64,000 nucleotides of DNA, taken from DASWJZ01 sp963792885. GTDB lineage: Bacteria > Pseudomonadota > Alphaproteobacteria > Rhizobiales > Afifellaceae. The notes under the pieces were generated by a model, which saw only the letters and a list, made by a program, of their open reading frames with translations, had not been told where the DNA came from and did no database searches. The stretch spans positions 434,001-498,000 of the forward strand of contig CAWBXX010000003.1 of assembly GCA_963792885.1 (NCBI GenBank), given 5' to 3'. Position numbers and translations under genes: made by a program. Shown here in pieces: positions 25,774 to 34,304 of the stretch; position 1 is the first letter of the stretch; the number at the start of each line of letters is the position of its first letter.

Positions 25774-26493
25774 ATGAGCATGAAGAACTACGTGGCCGAG
25801 GCGATCGGCACCTTCTGGCTGACTTTCGCGGGCTGCGGCAGCGCTGTCATCGCGGCCGGCTTTCCCAATGTCGGGATCGGCCTTCTCGGCGTCGCCCTCG
25901 CTTTTGGGCTGACCGTCGTGACCATGGCCTACGCAATCGGCCACATCTCCGGCTGCCATCTGAACCCGGCCGTCACGGTTGGCCTCGCAGCCGGCGGTCG
26001 CTTTCCGGCCGGCCAGATCGTGCCCTACGTCGTCGCGCAGGTCGTCGGCGCGATCGTGGCGGCGGGTCTACTCTATTTGATCGCGAGCGGCGCGCCCGGC
26101 TTCGACATCGCCGGCGGCCTCGCGTCGAACGGCTACGGCGAGCATTCGCCGGGGCACTACAGCCTGCTATCGGGCTTCGTGACCGAGGTGGTCATGACGG
26201 CGATGTTCCTGTTCGTCATCATGGGCGCAACGCACGGCAGGGCGCCGGCCGGCTTTGCGCCGCTTGCCATCGGCCTCGCGCTGACGCTGATCCATCTGGT
26301 CTCGATTCCGGTGACCAACACCTCGGTCAATCCTGCACGCTCGACCGGACCGGCGCTCTTTGTCGGCGGCTGGGCGCTGGCGCAGCTCTGGATGTTCTGG
26401 GTCGCACCGCTGATCGGCGGGGCCGCCGGCGGCGTGATCTACCGCTGGCTGAGCGACGAGCCGGGCGGCCAGGTTTCAGGGTCGACGGCGTAG
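25774..26493 (+). CDS. aqpZ: aquaporin Z
   Basis: Water channel of 239 residues starting at ATG 25774 behind GGGGAGG. Six membrane helices and the two half-helix NPA motifs are visible: GCHLNPAVTVG near residue 67 and TSVNPARSTGPAL near 190. The Arg after the second NPA is the selectivity-filter Arg. Helix 1 is preceded by MSMKNYVAEAIGTFWLTF, the usual AqpZ N-terminus. It stands alone. Confidence 0.96.
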   Translation: MSMKNYVAEAIGTFWLTFAGCGSAVIAAGFPNVGIGLLGVALAFGLTVVTMAYAIGHISGCHLNPAVTVGLAAGGRFPAGQIVPYVVAQVVGAIVAAGLLYLIASGAPGFDIAGGLASNGYGEHSPGHYSLLSGFVTEVVMTAMFLFVIMGATHGRAPAGFAPLAIGLALTLIHLVSIPVTNTSVNPARSTGPALFVGGWALAQLWMFWVAPLIGGAAGGVIYRWLSDEPGGQVSGSTA

Positions 26494-26530
26494 CCAAAGG
26501 CGCCGCCGGGTGGCGCGTCGAGCCGACGCG

Positions 26531-26767
26531 TCAGCCGTCGCAGGCGCAGCCCGGGCCGACGTGACAGGTCTTGTCGCGCGCGATGCAGGTATCACCGCAG
26601 GCCTTGCCCACGGTGCAGTGCTTGCAGCAGCTCTGGACGGGCGTCGGAATCAGCGACTGATCTTCGGGGGCCGGCGCGCGGAGCAATTCCGGCAGGGTCA
26701 GCGCGCTCGCCGGCATCGCCAAAGCGAAAACGAAGAAGGCGGTAATCGCGACACGGCGCGTAAGCAT
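26531..26767 (-). CDS. small secreted Cys-rich protein
   Basis: 78 residues. A signal peptide (ITAFFVFALAMPASA) precedes a Pro-rich spacer and a compact domain with eight Cys in the last 32 residues: CCKHCTVGKACGDTC, then CIARDKTCHVGPGCACDG (the two strings share a Cys). The KACGDxCI...KxCHVGPGCAC motif recurs in small bacterial envelope proteins. Its role is unknown; disulphide-bonded structure or metal binding is likely. There are no maturation enzymes nearby, so a RiPP is not supported. Confidence 0.7.
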   Translation of the reverse strand: MLTRRVAITAFFVFALAMPASALTLPELLRAPAPEDQSLIPTPVQSCCKHCTVGKACGDTCIARDKTCHVGPGCACDG

Positions 26768-26859
26768 GCTGTGACACTACGTGTATTTCTACAAGATACG
26801 ACTTAATAGTGTATCCCGATGTGCGTTGGCTTCGCAGGGCAACCGCGATTGATTTCGAC

Positions 26860-26874
26860 ATAGCTACCAGCTAT
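26860..26874. promoter_or_regulatory. palindrome in the toxin-antitoxin promoter
   Basis: ATAGCT-acc-AGCTAT, a perfect 6-bp inverted repeat with a 3-base spacer ending nine bases before the toxin start codon. The position fits the operator that type II antitoxins use for autorepression; the HTH antitoxin is the second gene. Confidence 0.5.
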
Positions 26875-26882
26875 ATTTCGCC

Positions 26883-27134
26883 ATGCGGGTCGTCACATTC
26901 ACTTCGCAGGCACGAAGGGACATGAAACGCCTCCCGCGCGACCTGAGCACCCGCATCATGGCAAAGATCAATCAGCTTGCAGCGGGTCCCGAGTTGCTCG
27001 CGAACAACGTGACCGCTCTCAAGGGACAGGATGCTTTTCGGCTTCGAGTTGGAGACTGGCGCATCCTTTATTCGCTCAGCAGCAGCCAACTGATCGTCCA
27101 CCGGGTCGCACCGCGCGGATCAGCCTATCGATGA
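26883..27134 (+). CDS. RelE/ParE-type toxin
   Basis: 83 residues with the RelE fold: VTFTSQARRDMKRLPRDLST (helix 1), QLAAGPELLANNVTALKG, then the core strands FRLRVGDWRILYSLSS and LIVHRVAPRGSAYR. The GDWRILY strand and C-terminal Arg residues resemble RelE mRNA interferases that cleave in the ribosomal A site. The antitoxin gene starts 11 bases after it on the same strand, i.e. toxin first as in HigBA-like modules. Local base use is less GC-rich than the neighbours. Confidence 0.85.
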   Translation: MRVVTFTSQARRDMKRLPRDLSTRIMAKINQLAAGPELLANNVTALKGQDAFRLRVGDWRILYSLSSSQLIVHRVAPRGSAYR

Positions 27135-27144
27135 GGATCGGCCG

Positions 27145-27522
27145 ATGAACAAGCCTCAGATCATCAAGACGCCCGAGGGCGCGGAAATGGTGGTGCTGCC
27201 GAAGCACGAGTACGACGCGCTGCTTAGCGCCCTTGAGGACGCCGAGGACGTCCTTGTGGCCGAACGAAGCCTCGCGCGGATTGCAGCAGGACAAGAGGAA
27301 CTCATCACCTCTGCGGAGATGGAAGAGTACCTGGACGCGCCGACCCCGCTCGCGTTCTGGCGCAAGAAGCGCGGGCTGACGCAGGCCGCGCTCGCCAAGA
27401 CCGTTGGCGTGACGCAGGCCTATCTCTCGGAGATCGAGAGCGGCAAGAAAGAAGCGCGCATCGGCGTGCTCAAGGATTTGGCCGCCGCGCTTAAGGTGAC
27501 TGTTGATGAGCTGGTCGGGTGA
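27145..27522 (+). CDS. XRE-family antitoxin
   Basis: 125 residues with two parts. Residues 1-55 (IIKTPEGAEMVVLPKHEYDA) look like the antitoxin segment that wraps the toxin. Residues 65-125 are a Cro/C1 helix-turn-helix: LTQAALAKTVGVTQAYLSEI, then ESGKKEARIGVLKDLAAALK. It should neutralise the upstream RelE-like toxin and repress the operon at the palindrome 26860-26874. Confidence 0.87.
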   Translation: MNKPQIIKTPEGAEMVVLPKHEYDALLSALEDAEDVLVAERSLARIAAGQEELITSAEMEEYLDAPTPLAFWRKKRGLTQAALAKTVGVTQAYLSEIESGKKEARIGVLKDLAAALKVTVDELVG

Positions 27523-27538
27523 GCCGCCCCCCGGATGC

Positions 27539-27901
27539 TTATGCGCGTGCAGATAGCTTAGCCAAAATTCGAGAGATCAAATCCCGATGCTGCTTCGTCC
27601 AAGGAGATTCTGGTTTTTCTAGCGCTGTGTTCAAGAATAGCTCCGTAATGTCCGAATATTCTTCGTAACGGAGGAGCGTTACCATGGCTGCTGCTTGGCG
27701 CTGGATAAAGATCTGACCCATATCCTCGCCGCGGCCGATGGAAATATCCAGTAGCTCCCAATAACGTTTCTCCCGCCTTGCGGTGCGGTCGACCTTTTGG
27801 TCGGAAAGCCATCTCCAGAAAGAGCCGATACCGCCAACGACAGCGGTTAGCGCGACAAGGTTCTCTGCAAGCCAAGACCACAGACCACTCGTCCGTTCCT
27901 C
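27539..27901 (-). CDS. hypothetical membrane-anchored protein, start uncertain
   Basis: An N-terminal membrane helix (SGLWSWLAENLVALTAVVGG) is followed by a soluble helical part (KVDRTARREKRYWELLDISI, RQAAAMVTLLRYEEYSD, LISRILAKLSARA). No in-frame ATG, GTG or TTG lies between the mccB stop and the helix. A GTG overlapping the mccB stop (27903) would work if one base is missing near 27890. The region is AT-richer than its neighbours and faces the toxin-antitoxin pair tail to tail. No family recognised. Confidence 0.5.
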   Translation of the reverse strand, partial: EERTSGLWSWLAENLVALTAVVGGIGSFWRWLSDQKVDRTARREKRYWELLDISIGRGEDMGQIFIQRQAAAMVTLLRYEEYSDITELFLNTALEKPESPWTKQHRDLISRILAKLSARA

Positions 27902-29501
27902 ACATCCTCCAAACCCCGAACATCGTCTCCTTAACCGGCGCGTTGGCGCAGACGCCCAGCGCCAGGCCCAGCACATCGCGCGTCTCCGACGGCAGGATGA
28001 TGCCGTCGTCCCAAAGCCGCGCCGTCGCATAGAGCGGGTTTCCTTCTGCCTCGTAGCGCGCGCGGATCGGCGCCTTGGCCGCTTCTTCCTCCTCCGCCGA
28101 CCACGTCCCGCCTTCCGCCTCGACGTTGTCGCGCCGAAGCGTGGCAAGCACGGAGGCCGCCTGTTCCCCGCCCATCACCGAGATGCGCGCGTTGGGCCAC
28201 ATGAAAAGGAAGCGCGGCCCGAAGGCGCGACCGCACATGCCGTAGTTTCCCGCGCCGTAGGAGCCACCGACGATGAGCGTGATCTTGGGCACTGCCGCGC
28301 AGGCGACCGCGGAGACCAGCTTCGCACCGTCCTTGGCGATGCCCCCGGCCTCGTAAGCTGCGCCGACCATGAAGCCGGTGATGTTCTGCAGGAAGAGGAG
28401 CGGGATTTTCCGCTGGCAGCAGAGCTCGATGAAGTGCGCGCCCTTCAGCGCGGACTCGGAGAAGAGGATGCCGTTGTTGGCGATGATGCCGACGCGCATG
28501 CCCTGTATTGCAGCGAAGCCGGTAACAAGCGTGTCGCCATAGAGCGCCTTGAACTCGGAGAGATCAGAGCCGTCGACGAGCCGCGCTATCAACGCGCGCG
28601 CATGGTACTGCCGGCGAAGGTCGACCGGCACGACTTCTTCAAGCTCCGACGGCGGATTGAGCGGCTCGGCGTACGCGGCGGCCGCATTAGCTCCTGCCGG
28701 AGCGCCAAGATTGGAGACGATCCCGCGCACGATCGCGAGCGCATGCCCGTCGTCGAGAGCATAATGGTCGGCGACGCCGGAGCGGCGGGTGTGTACCTCA
28801 GCGCCGCCGAGCTCCTCCGCAGAGACAATCTCGCCGGTCGCGGCTTTGACGAGCGGCGGACCGGCGAGGAAGATCGTCCCCTCGCCCTTCACGATTACCG
28901 TCTCGTCCGACATCGCCGGCACGTAGGCGCCCCCCGCCGTGCATGAGCCCATGACGCAGGCGACCTGCGGAATGCCCGCCGCTGACATCTTCGCCTGGTT
29001 GAAGAAGATGCGGCCGAAATGCTCGCGATCGGGGAAGACCTCGGTCTGGTGCGGCAGGTTCGCCCCACCCGAGTCGACGAGGTAGATGCAAGGCAGCCGG
29101 TTCTCGAGCGCGATCTCCTGCGCGCGGAGATGCTTCTTCACCGTCATCGGATAGTACGTGCCGCCCTTTACCGTCGCGTCGTTGCACACGACCATGACAA
29201 GACGCCCGGCGACACGCCCGATTCCCGTGATGATGCCCGCGCCGGCGATCGTGTCGTCGTACATGTCGTGCGCGGCAAGCGGAGAAAGCTCCAGGAACGG
29301 CGAGCCCGGATCGAGCAGGCCGGCGACGCGCTCGCGCGGCAAGAGCTTGCCGCGCTGGACGTGGCGCTCGCGCGCTCGCTCCGGTCCGCCTCGCGCCACG
29401 TTGATGCGGAGCGCGCGATAGTCGTCAATGAGGCGAGTCCATGCCTCCGCGTTCTCCGGCGGCAGGGCCGGATCGACCGTCTCCGTTTTGATAACCGCCA
29501 A
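27900..29501 (-). CDS. mccB: methylcrotonyl-CoA carboxylase beta (carboxyltransferase) subunit
   Basis: 533 residues. The carboxyltransferase fold has an N-terminal half with VNDATVKGGTYYPMTVKKHL (typical MccB), YLVDSGGANLPHQ, GSCTAGGAYVPAMSDE and LAGPPLVKAATGE. The C-terminal half has FLQNITGFMVG, GGSYGAGNYGMCGRAF and FLFMWPNARISVMGGEQAA. It transfers CO2 from biotin to 3-methylcrotonyl-CoA in leucine breakdown. GTYYP and the acceptor-site sequence separate it from the PccB at 61893. Its alpha subunit is at 16580. Confidence 0.93.
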   Translation of the reverse strand: MAVIKTETVDPALPPENAEAWTRLIDDYRALRINVARGGPERARERHVQRGKLLPRERVAGLLDPGSPFLELSPLAAHDMYDDTIAGAGIITGIGRVAGRLVMVVCNDATVKGGTYYPMTVKKHLRAQEIALENRLPCIYLVDSGGANLPHQTEVFPDREHFGRIFFNQAKMSAAGIPQVACVMGSCTAGGAYVPAMSDETVIVKGEGTIFLAGPPLVKAATGEIVSAEELGGAEVHTRRSGVADHYALDDGHALAIVRGIVSNLGAPAGANAAAAYAEPLNPPSELEEVVPVDLRRQYHARALIARLVDGSDLSEFKALYGDTLVTGFAAIQGMRVGIIANNGILFSESALKGAHFIELCCQRKIPLLFLQNITGFMVGAAYEAGGIAKDGAKLVSAVACAAVPKITLIVGGSYGAGNYGMCGRAFGPRFLFMWPNARISVMGGEQAASVLATLRRDNVEAEGGTWSAEEEEAAKAPIRARYEAEGNPLYATARLWDDGIILPSETRDVLGLALGVCANAPVKETMFGVWRM

Positions 29502-29569
29502 GCGCGCCCTCCAAACCCGAACTCAGACTACGGCGTTTTATCGCGCTCCGGAACTGCTGAAGCTTGCAG

Positions 29570-30292
29570 ATGCACGCCACCTCCGGCAGGTTCGTCGCGG
29601 GGCACAGGCATGTCGGATTTCAGCCGCTCGACTGGATAGCGTATGCCGTCTTCGTGGTGAGCTGGGCGGGCTATTCCTGGCTCGTCGACATGAGCCCCTG
29701 GCGCGGACGCACGCCGACGGCCGCTATGAACCGGCAGCGGCGGATATGGATGGAGATGCTGTCGCGCCGCGAAGCCCGCATCGTGGACACGTCGATCGTT
29801 GCCGGCCTGCAGAACGGCACCGCCTTCTTCGCCTCCACCTCGCTTCTCGCAATCGGCGTGGCCTTCGCCTTCCTGACCACGTCGGATGACGTGATCAGCG
29901 CGGTCGAGCGGCTCCCGATCCCGCTCACGACGTCATCCATCGCATGGGAGGCGAAAGCGTTCGGCCTCCTGGCCATCTACGCCTACGCCTTCTTCAAGTT
30001 CGGCTGGTCCTACCGGTTCTTCAACTACACCTCGATCCTGGTCGGCGCAGTGCCGCCTGCCGCGGAGAGAGGCAGCGAAGACTCGGCGCTCGCGGTCGAC
30101 CGGGCTGTGCATATGAGCGTGCTCGCGGGCTACCATTTCAGCCTCGGCCAGCGCGCTTTCTTTTTCTCCGTCGGGTTCCTCGGCTGGTTCGCCAGCGCCT
30201 GGCTGCTCATCGTGCTGACGCTTGTCGTGGTCTTCGCGCTGGGCCGGCGGCAATTTGCCCTCCCGGCGCTCGTTCTCCCGCCGAGAGATTGA
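29570..30292 (+). CDS. DUF599 family membrane protein
   Basis: 240 residues from ATG 29570. There are four or five membrane helices, including LDWIAYAVFVVSWAGYSWLV, TAFFASTSLLAIGVAFAFLT, AFGLLAIYAYAFFKFGWSYR and AFFFSVGFLGWFASAWLLIV. The DUF599 hallmarks are MNRQRRIWMEMLSRREARIV in the first loop and FKFGWSYRFFNY. The function is unknown. It is transcribed away from mccB. Confidence 0.85.
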   Translation: MHATSGRFVAGHRHVGFQPLDWIAYAVFVVSWAGYSWLVDMSPWRGRTPTAAMNRQRRIWMEMLSRREARIVDTSIVAGLQNGTAFFASTSLLAIGVAFAFLTTSDDVISAVERLPIPLTTSSIAWEAKAFGLLAIYAYAFFKFGWSYRFFNYTSILVGAVPPAAERGSEDSALAVDRAVHMSVLAGYHFSLGQRAFFFSVGFLGWFASAWLLIVLTLVVVFALGRRQFALPALVLPPRD

Positions 30293-30503
30293 CCACCGCA
30301 GCGGGCTGAGCTCGATGACTGCCCGCGCTTCCTTATCGTCAAACCGCGCGGAATTCTCGCCCCTTCACAGCTACCTGAATGGGTTTTCCGTTCTTTAACC
30401 CCTCACGTGCAAATTCCCTTAAGCACTCGTCCCGGTTTTTTCCAAATCGTCAAAGGTTTCGGCCAAATTGCTTGCAATTCGTGATCGGACCAGGAGCAAT
30501 ATC

Positions 30504-30833
30504 GTGACATTGCACTCGGCACTGACAGCGCGCCGCCCCTCTGGAGTCGCCTTTCTGGTGACGCTCACGACGCTGATCCTCATCGCATCGTTTGCGCGCG
30601 CGGAAAATTTCTTCGGGCAGCAGGAAAGCGGCGGAGGCATTCGGGTTGTCGACTCTGGAGGGGTCGAGGTTCCCGTGGTGATGGGTGATCCTGTCGGAAC
30701 TCGGCCCGACAGCTGTCCGACCGGCTCTTACTATTTCACCGAGCTTGCCAGCGACAAGGCGCAGATCGTGCTCAGCGATTGCGCCACCGGAACCGGCAGC
30801 TATCCGGTCCAGCTTCTCGGCGCATCGGACTAA
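30504..30833 (+). CDS. small secreted protein upstream of tadG
   Basis: A GTG at 30504 with AGGAG seven bases upstream gives 109 residues. A signal peptide (VAFLVTLTTLILIASFARA) precedes a short acidic mature chain with two Cys (SCPTGSYYF and LSDCATG), probably one disulphide. It ends 19 bases before the TadG-like gene on the same strand, so co-transcription is likely. No family recognised. Confidence 0.6.
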   Translation: MTLHSALTARRPSGVAFLVTLTTLILIASFARAENFFGQQESGGGIRVVDSGGVEVPVVMGDPVGTRPDSCPTGSYYFTELASDKAQIVLSDCATGTGSYPVQLLGASD

Positions 30834-30852
30834 CGCTGGTCATGCGGCAAGG

Positions 30853-32052
30853 ATGAGCGCGATGCTTCGACTGATCCGCATCCGCTCCTTCGCTCGCGAC
30901 GAACGCGGATCGATCGCGATCCTGTTCGCGGTCTGCTCCGTCGTGCTCCTCCTCATCATGGGCGCGGCGCTCGACTACGCGCGCGTCTCCAAGACATACA
31001 CGGAGCTTCAGAACGCGGCCGACTCGGCTCTCTTGGCCGTGGCCCACACCGCCAAGGACAGCTCCGACGTCGGCGCGCTGAAAGCGCTCACCGCCGACTA
31101 CATGGCGTCCATGCTTCCGGACGGCTTCGATTTCGACATCACCTCCTTTTCCAAGGACGGAAGCACGCTCAAGCTGACCGCGCAGGGCACTGTTCCCGCC
31201 AGCCTGACCTCCGTGGCCGGCTTCCACGAATTCAGCCCCACGGCGACCTCGCAAGTCTATTGGGGCACCGGCAAAGTCGAAGTGATGCTCGTTCTCGACA
31301 ATACCGGCTCGATGGGTAGCCACGGTCGAATGACGGCCTTGAAGGATGCGGCCGACGCGCTGCTCGATGAGCTGTCCGGATCGGACGCGGGGCTGGCGAA
31401 GGTCGGAATCGTGCCGTTCGACGTCTACGTGCGGGTACCCACGTCCTACAAATCCGCAAGCTGGTTCACGACGCTCAACTGGATCGTCAACCTGTTCTGG
31501 AGCGGTTGCATCACAGACCGCGACCAGCCCTACGACGTCGACGACACGGCTGTGACGTCGAGCGCGACCAAGTATCCAGGAGCGATCTGCAGCAGCTCGA
31601 GCCTTGCCGACATACAGCCTCTGACGGACAACTTTACGACGCTCTATTCGAAGGTCAGCGCGATGTCGCCGGCCGGCAACACCAATATCACCATCGGGCT
31701 TGCCTGGGGCCTCGCGCTCCTTTCCGACCAGGAGCCATTCACCGAAGCCGAGCCATGGGGCACGGAGAATCTGACGAAATACATGGTGCTGATCACGGAC
31801 GGCGACAACACGCAGAACCGCTGGACAAGTTGGACAAGTACCATTGACGCCCGCACGAAGCTCGCCTGCCAGGCAGTCAAGGATGCCGGAGTAACGCTCT
31901 ATACCGTTCGCCTCCAGGAGGGGAATGCGAGCCTGCTTAGCGACTGCGCCAGCAGCACCAGCACCTACTTCGACATCGCGAATGTGGATGACCTCGTTCC
32001 GACGTTCCAAGCGATCGGCGAGCAGATTTCGCAGCTCCGCGTCGCAAAGTAG
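30853..32052 (+). CDS. TadG-like pilus-associated protein with VWA domain
   Basis: 399 residues (a second ATG at 30862 is better spaced from AAGG). The N-terminus has the TadE/TadG prepilin-like segment: FARDERGSIAILFAVCSVVL, a hydrophobic helix, and DYARVSKTYTELQNAADSAL. From about residue 135 a von Willebrand A domain follows with MIDAS VMLVLDNTGSMG, GNTNITIGLAWGL and MVLITDGDN. Tad minor pseudopilins of this kind sit at Flp pilus bases. No other tad genes are in the window, so this copy is an orphan. Confidence 0.85.
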   Translation: MSAMLRLIRIRSFARDERGSIAILFAVCSVVLLLIMGAALDYARVSKTYTELQNAADSALLAVAHTAKDSSDVGALKALTADYMASMLPDGFDFDITSFSKDGSTLKLTAQGTVPASLTSVAGFHEFSPTATSQVYWGTGKVEVMLVLDNTGSMGSHGRMTALKDAADALLDELSGSDAGLAKVGIVPFDVYVRVPTSYKSASWFTTLNWIVNLFWSGCITDRDQPYDVDDTAVTSSATKYPGAICSSSSLADIQPLTDNFTTLYSKVSAMSPAGNTNITIGLAWGLALLSDQEPFTEAEPWGTENLTKYMVLITDGDNTQNRWTSWTSTIDARTKLACQAVKDAGVTLYTVRLQEGNASLLSDCASSTSTYFDIANVDDLVPTFQAIGEQISQLRVAK

Positions 32053-32123
32053 ATCGCCTACACGGCCTCGCCCACGGCCTCTTCCGAGACTTAGAGAAAA
32101 CGGCGGAGCACCGGACCCGCTCC

Positions 32124-33254
32124 CTACATCGAGCGCGGCAGGTGGCGCCAGGAGAGCCAGCCGCAGACAGCGCAGAAGACGCCAAGCGCCGCGAAGACCC
32201 CGCCAAGGCCGGTGAAACCCAGTATCACCGAATAGGCCAACGGCGGCACCAGCTCGGACATGTCGAGATAGGTGCGATAGACAGCCGTCATGCTCGGGCG
32301 CTCGTAGGCGTGCACGGCACGCAAGAAGGGTGAACTGCCGACCGCGTCGAGAGCCACTGCGAAGAGCGTGCCGACGAGGAGGAGCAAAGCGGCGCTCCAG
32401 GGATGCGCTTCACCGGCAAGGCCGGCAAGGAATGCGCTCACCGCCGTCGCCATGAAGGCGAGCACCACGACCGGACGCACGCCGATGCGACTCCCAAGTC
32501 GGCCCCACCCGATCGCGAAGAGAAGCAGCACGTTGCCGAGTGACACCACGATGCCGCCCGCGAGCTTCCCTTCGCCCGTCGCCACCATGAGAATCGGCGC
32601 GTAGATGAAGAACGTTGCCCAGTAGCAGGAGCGGCCGAAGGCGATGAGCCAGGCCAGCCGCATGCGCGGCTGCGCCGCAAAACGCCTGATGTTCGCGATC
32701 GGATCGACCGGCCTGAGCGGGCCCGGCGAGATCGCCGTGCCCGACGAGAGCCGGAAGTACCAGAAGATCGCGATCAGGATCAGCGCCCAGAGCCCGCTCC
32801 AGAGATAGGGCGCAAGCGGCCCGAAGCGGACATAGAGCCAGACACCGAACGTAGGGCCGGCGCTCCAAGAGATCGTCGACAGCGCGAGTCGAAGCGACTC
32901 TGCCCGCACCACGCCCTGCTTCGGGATGTACTCCATGATGTAGAGGTTGAGCACGATGGCGAGCGTGGCCGCGCCGAACACGCGCAGGAACATGCCAACC
33001 GCCTGGCCGGGAAGGGTGTTCGTGGCAAGCGCGGCGCTGGCGGCAACGAGCGTCAGCGCGCCGGCTGTATAGACGAAGCGGCGCGGGATCGAGCGGAAGA
33101 GTGCCGGCGCATAGAGGGTTGCCGTGATGCCGACGACACCGATCGCGAAATAGAGAAGGCTGACCTCCTGCTTGTTCTTCAGAAGGTCGTAGGCCTGGAT
33201 AGGCACGATCGAGGAGAGCGACGCGCGGCTGATCGATTCCACCGAATAAAGCAC
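32124..33254 (-). CDS. MFS transporter, N-terminus possibly frameshifted
   Basis: At least 376 residues and about eleven membrane helices. Recognisable segments are SRASLSSIVPIQAYDLLKNK near the N-terminus, LNLYIMEYIPKQGVVRAESL, and GRSCYWATFFIYAPILMVAT. GTG 33254 is the only in-frame start after a TGA, but it cuts into helix 1. Upstream, in the same frame, sequence reads TLVTNVRHPIWLPAATQKGA, plausible N-terminal protein. A TTG at about 33335 would join it if one base of the C-run near 33325-33331 is extra. Substrate unknown. Confidence 0.75.
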   Translation of the reverse strand: MLYSVESISRASLSSIVPIQAYDLLKNKQEVSLLYFAIGVVGITATLYAPALFRSIPRRFVYTAGALTLVAASAALATNTLPGQAVGMFLRVFGAATLAIVLNLYIMEYIPKQGVVRAESLRLALSTISWSAGPTFGVWLYVRFGPLAPYLWSGLWALILIAIFWYFRLSSGTAISPGPLRPVDPIANIRRFAAQPRMRLAWLIAFGRSCYWATFFIYAPILMVATGEGKLAGGIVVSLGNVLLLFAIGWGRLGSRIGVRPVVVLAFMATAVSAFLAGLAGEAHPWSAALLLLVGTLFAVALDAVGSSPFLRAVHAYERPSMTAVYRTYLDMSELVPPLAYSVILGFTGLGGVFAALGVFCAVCGWLSWRHLPRSM

Positions 33255-33557
33255 GGCGAACGCCCACGCCCCCTTCTGCGTGGCGGCGGGCAGCCAGATC
33301 GGGTGGCGGACGTTGGTGACCAGGGTGGGGACTCAAAGCGAAACCGGGCGCGCTCAGCCTTCGCGCGGACGCCTTTCGCCCGCAAGCGGTCTCACGACAT
33401 CGGCGGTCGCGATTGGATCAGCGTCTGCGGTCGGCGTGGCCACCACGCGGAGGCAATGTTCCCGATCCAGAAACACAGGCCTACAGGCACTACTTGTGCT
33501 TGTCACAATACCGTTTTGCACCGATACTATGATCGTAAGGCGTAGGGAGCCAAGGTG
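33255..33557. other. intergenic region with candidate promoter for the envelope operon
   Basis: About 300 bases. The left part probably encodes the missing N-terminus of the MFS carrier. On the plus strand TTGTCA (near 33499) and TACTAT (near 33524), 19 bases apart, form a possible promoter for the gene at 33558. No repeats or RNA elements seen. Confidence 0.35.
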
Positions 33558-34304
33558 ATGAAGCACATTGGCGGCACCGGGGGATTCGGGCTGGGTTTCC
33601 TTCTCGGTCTCACCCTCTACGTCGGGATGGCGGTTCCGGGTCGTGCCTCCGCGCAGGATCGACTTGAACTGGTCGATTCCGGACGTGCGTTCAACGAGAA
33701 CTTCTCCGGGAACACCAAGGTCAGCGGCAACATGCTTGCCAGCATCGCTTATGAGAACCCAAGCGATAAGCTCAACGTCAACTCAGTCTATCTGGCTACG
33801 AGCGGCGACAATGACGCGAGTCATATCTGCATCCAGATGACCACGGCGGACGGACGCTACTGGGCCTCAAACCTCTATGCAGCAAAAGGCCCCTTCGAGA
33901 CCTATCCCTCGGTCGATATTCAAACCAAGTACCCCAAGCTGCTGCAGGAATATCGCGGGAGCGACTTCCTTATTACCGCGACCATGACGGATGACTGCCG
34001 GCGAACGCTCGACAAGCGCATCGTGCCAGCCGTCTTCGACAAAGAGCAGAAGACCCTGCCGCTCTTGGTGAAGGTGATCGTGAGTCGCGGCCGCACGAGG
34101 GCGTGGATCGAGAAGGGTGATGCCGCTGTCACAGAGCCTGTCGCCTGCGAGACGCCTCCAGGGGGTGCAAAGCTCGCCTATTCGCAGGTGTGTGCAATCA
34201 GCGGCACGCACGCGCTCGCTGCCGGCGAGTATCGCCTCGTCATCGAGGTGCGCAGCCTGACCGGCTCGACCCAGAAAAGTCGTTACCCAATACTCCTTGA
34301 GTGA
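33558..34304 (+). CDS. secreted protein of unknown function, first gene of envelope operon
   Basis: 248 residues from ATG 33558, with GGGAGCCAAGG upstream. A signal peptide (FGLGFLLGLTLYVGMAVPGR, cleavage near ASAQ-DR) is followed by a beta-rich mature domain with VYLATSGDNDASHICIQMTT, a Cys pair around TMTDDC and TEPVAC, and C-terminal strands EYRLVIEVRSLTGSTQKSRY. The stop overlaps the next start by four bases (GTGA), so it is coupled to the membrane protein gene. I recognise no family. Confidence 0.65.
   Translation: MKHIGGTGGFGLGFLLGLTLYVGMAVPGRASAQDRLELVDSGRAFNENFSGNTKVSGNMLASIAYENPSDKLNVNSVYLATSGDNDASHICIQMTTADGRYWASNLYAAKGPFETYPSVDIQTKYPKLLQEYRGSDFLITATMTDDCRRTLDKRIVPAVFDKEQKTLPLLVKVIVSRGRTRAWIEKGDAAVTEPVACETPPGGAKLAYSQVCAISGTHALAAGEYRLVIEVRSLTGSTQKSRYPILLE

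Noticed and set aside
26531..26767. RiPP precursor interpretation of the Cys-rich peptide
   Set aside because: It has a Sec-type signal peptide and no maturation enzymes within 10 kb; the radical SAM gene at 59 kb is too distant and of another class.
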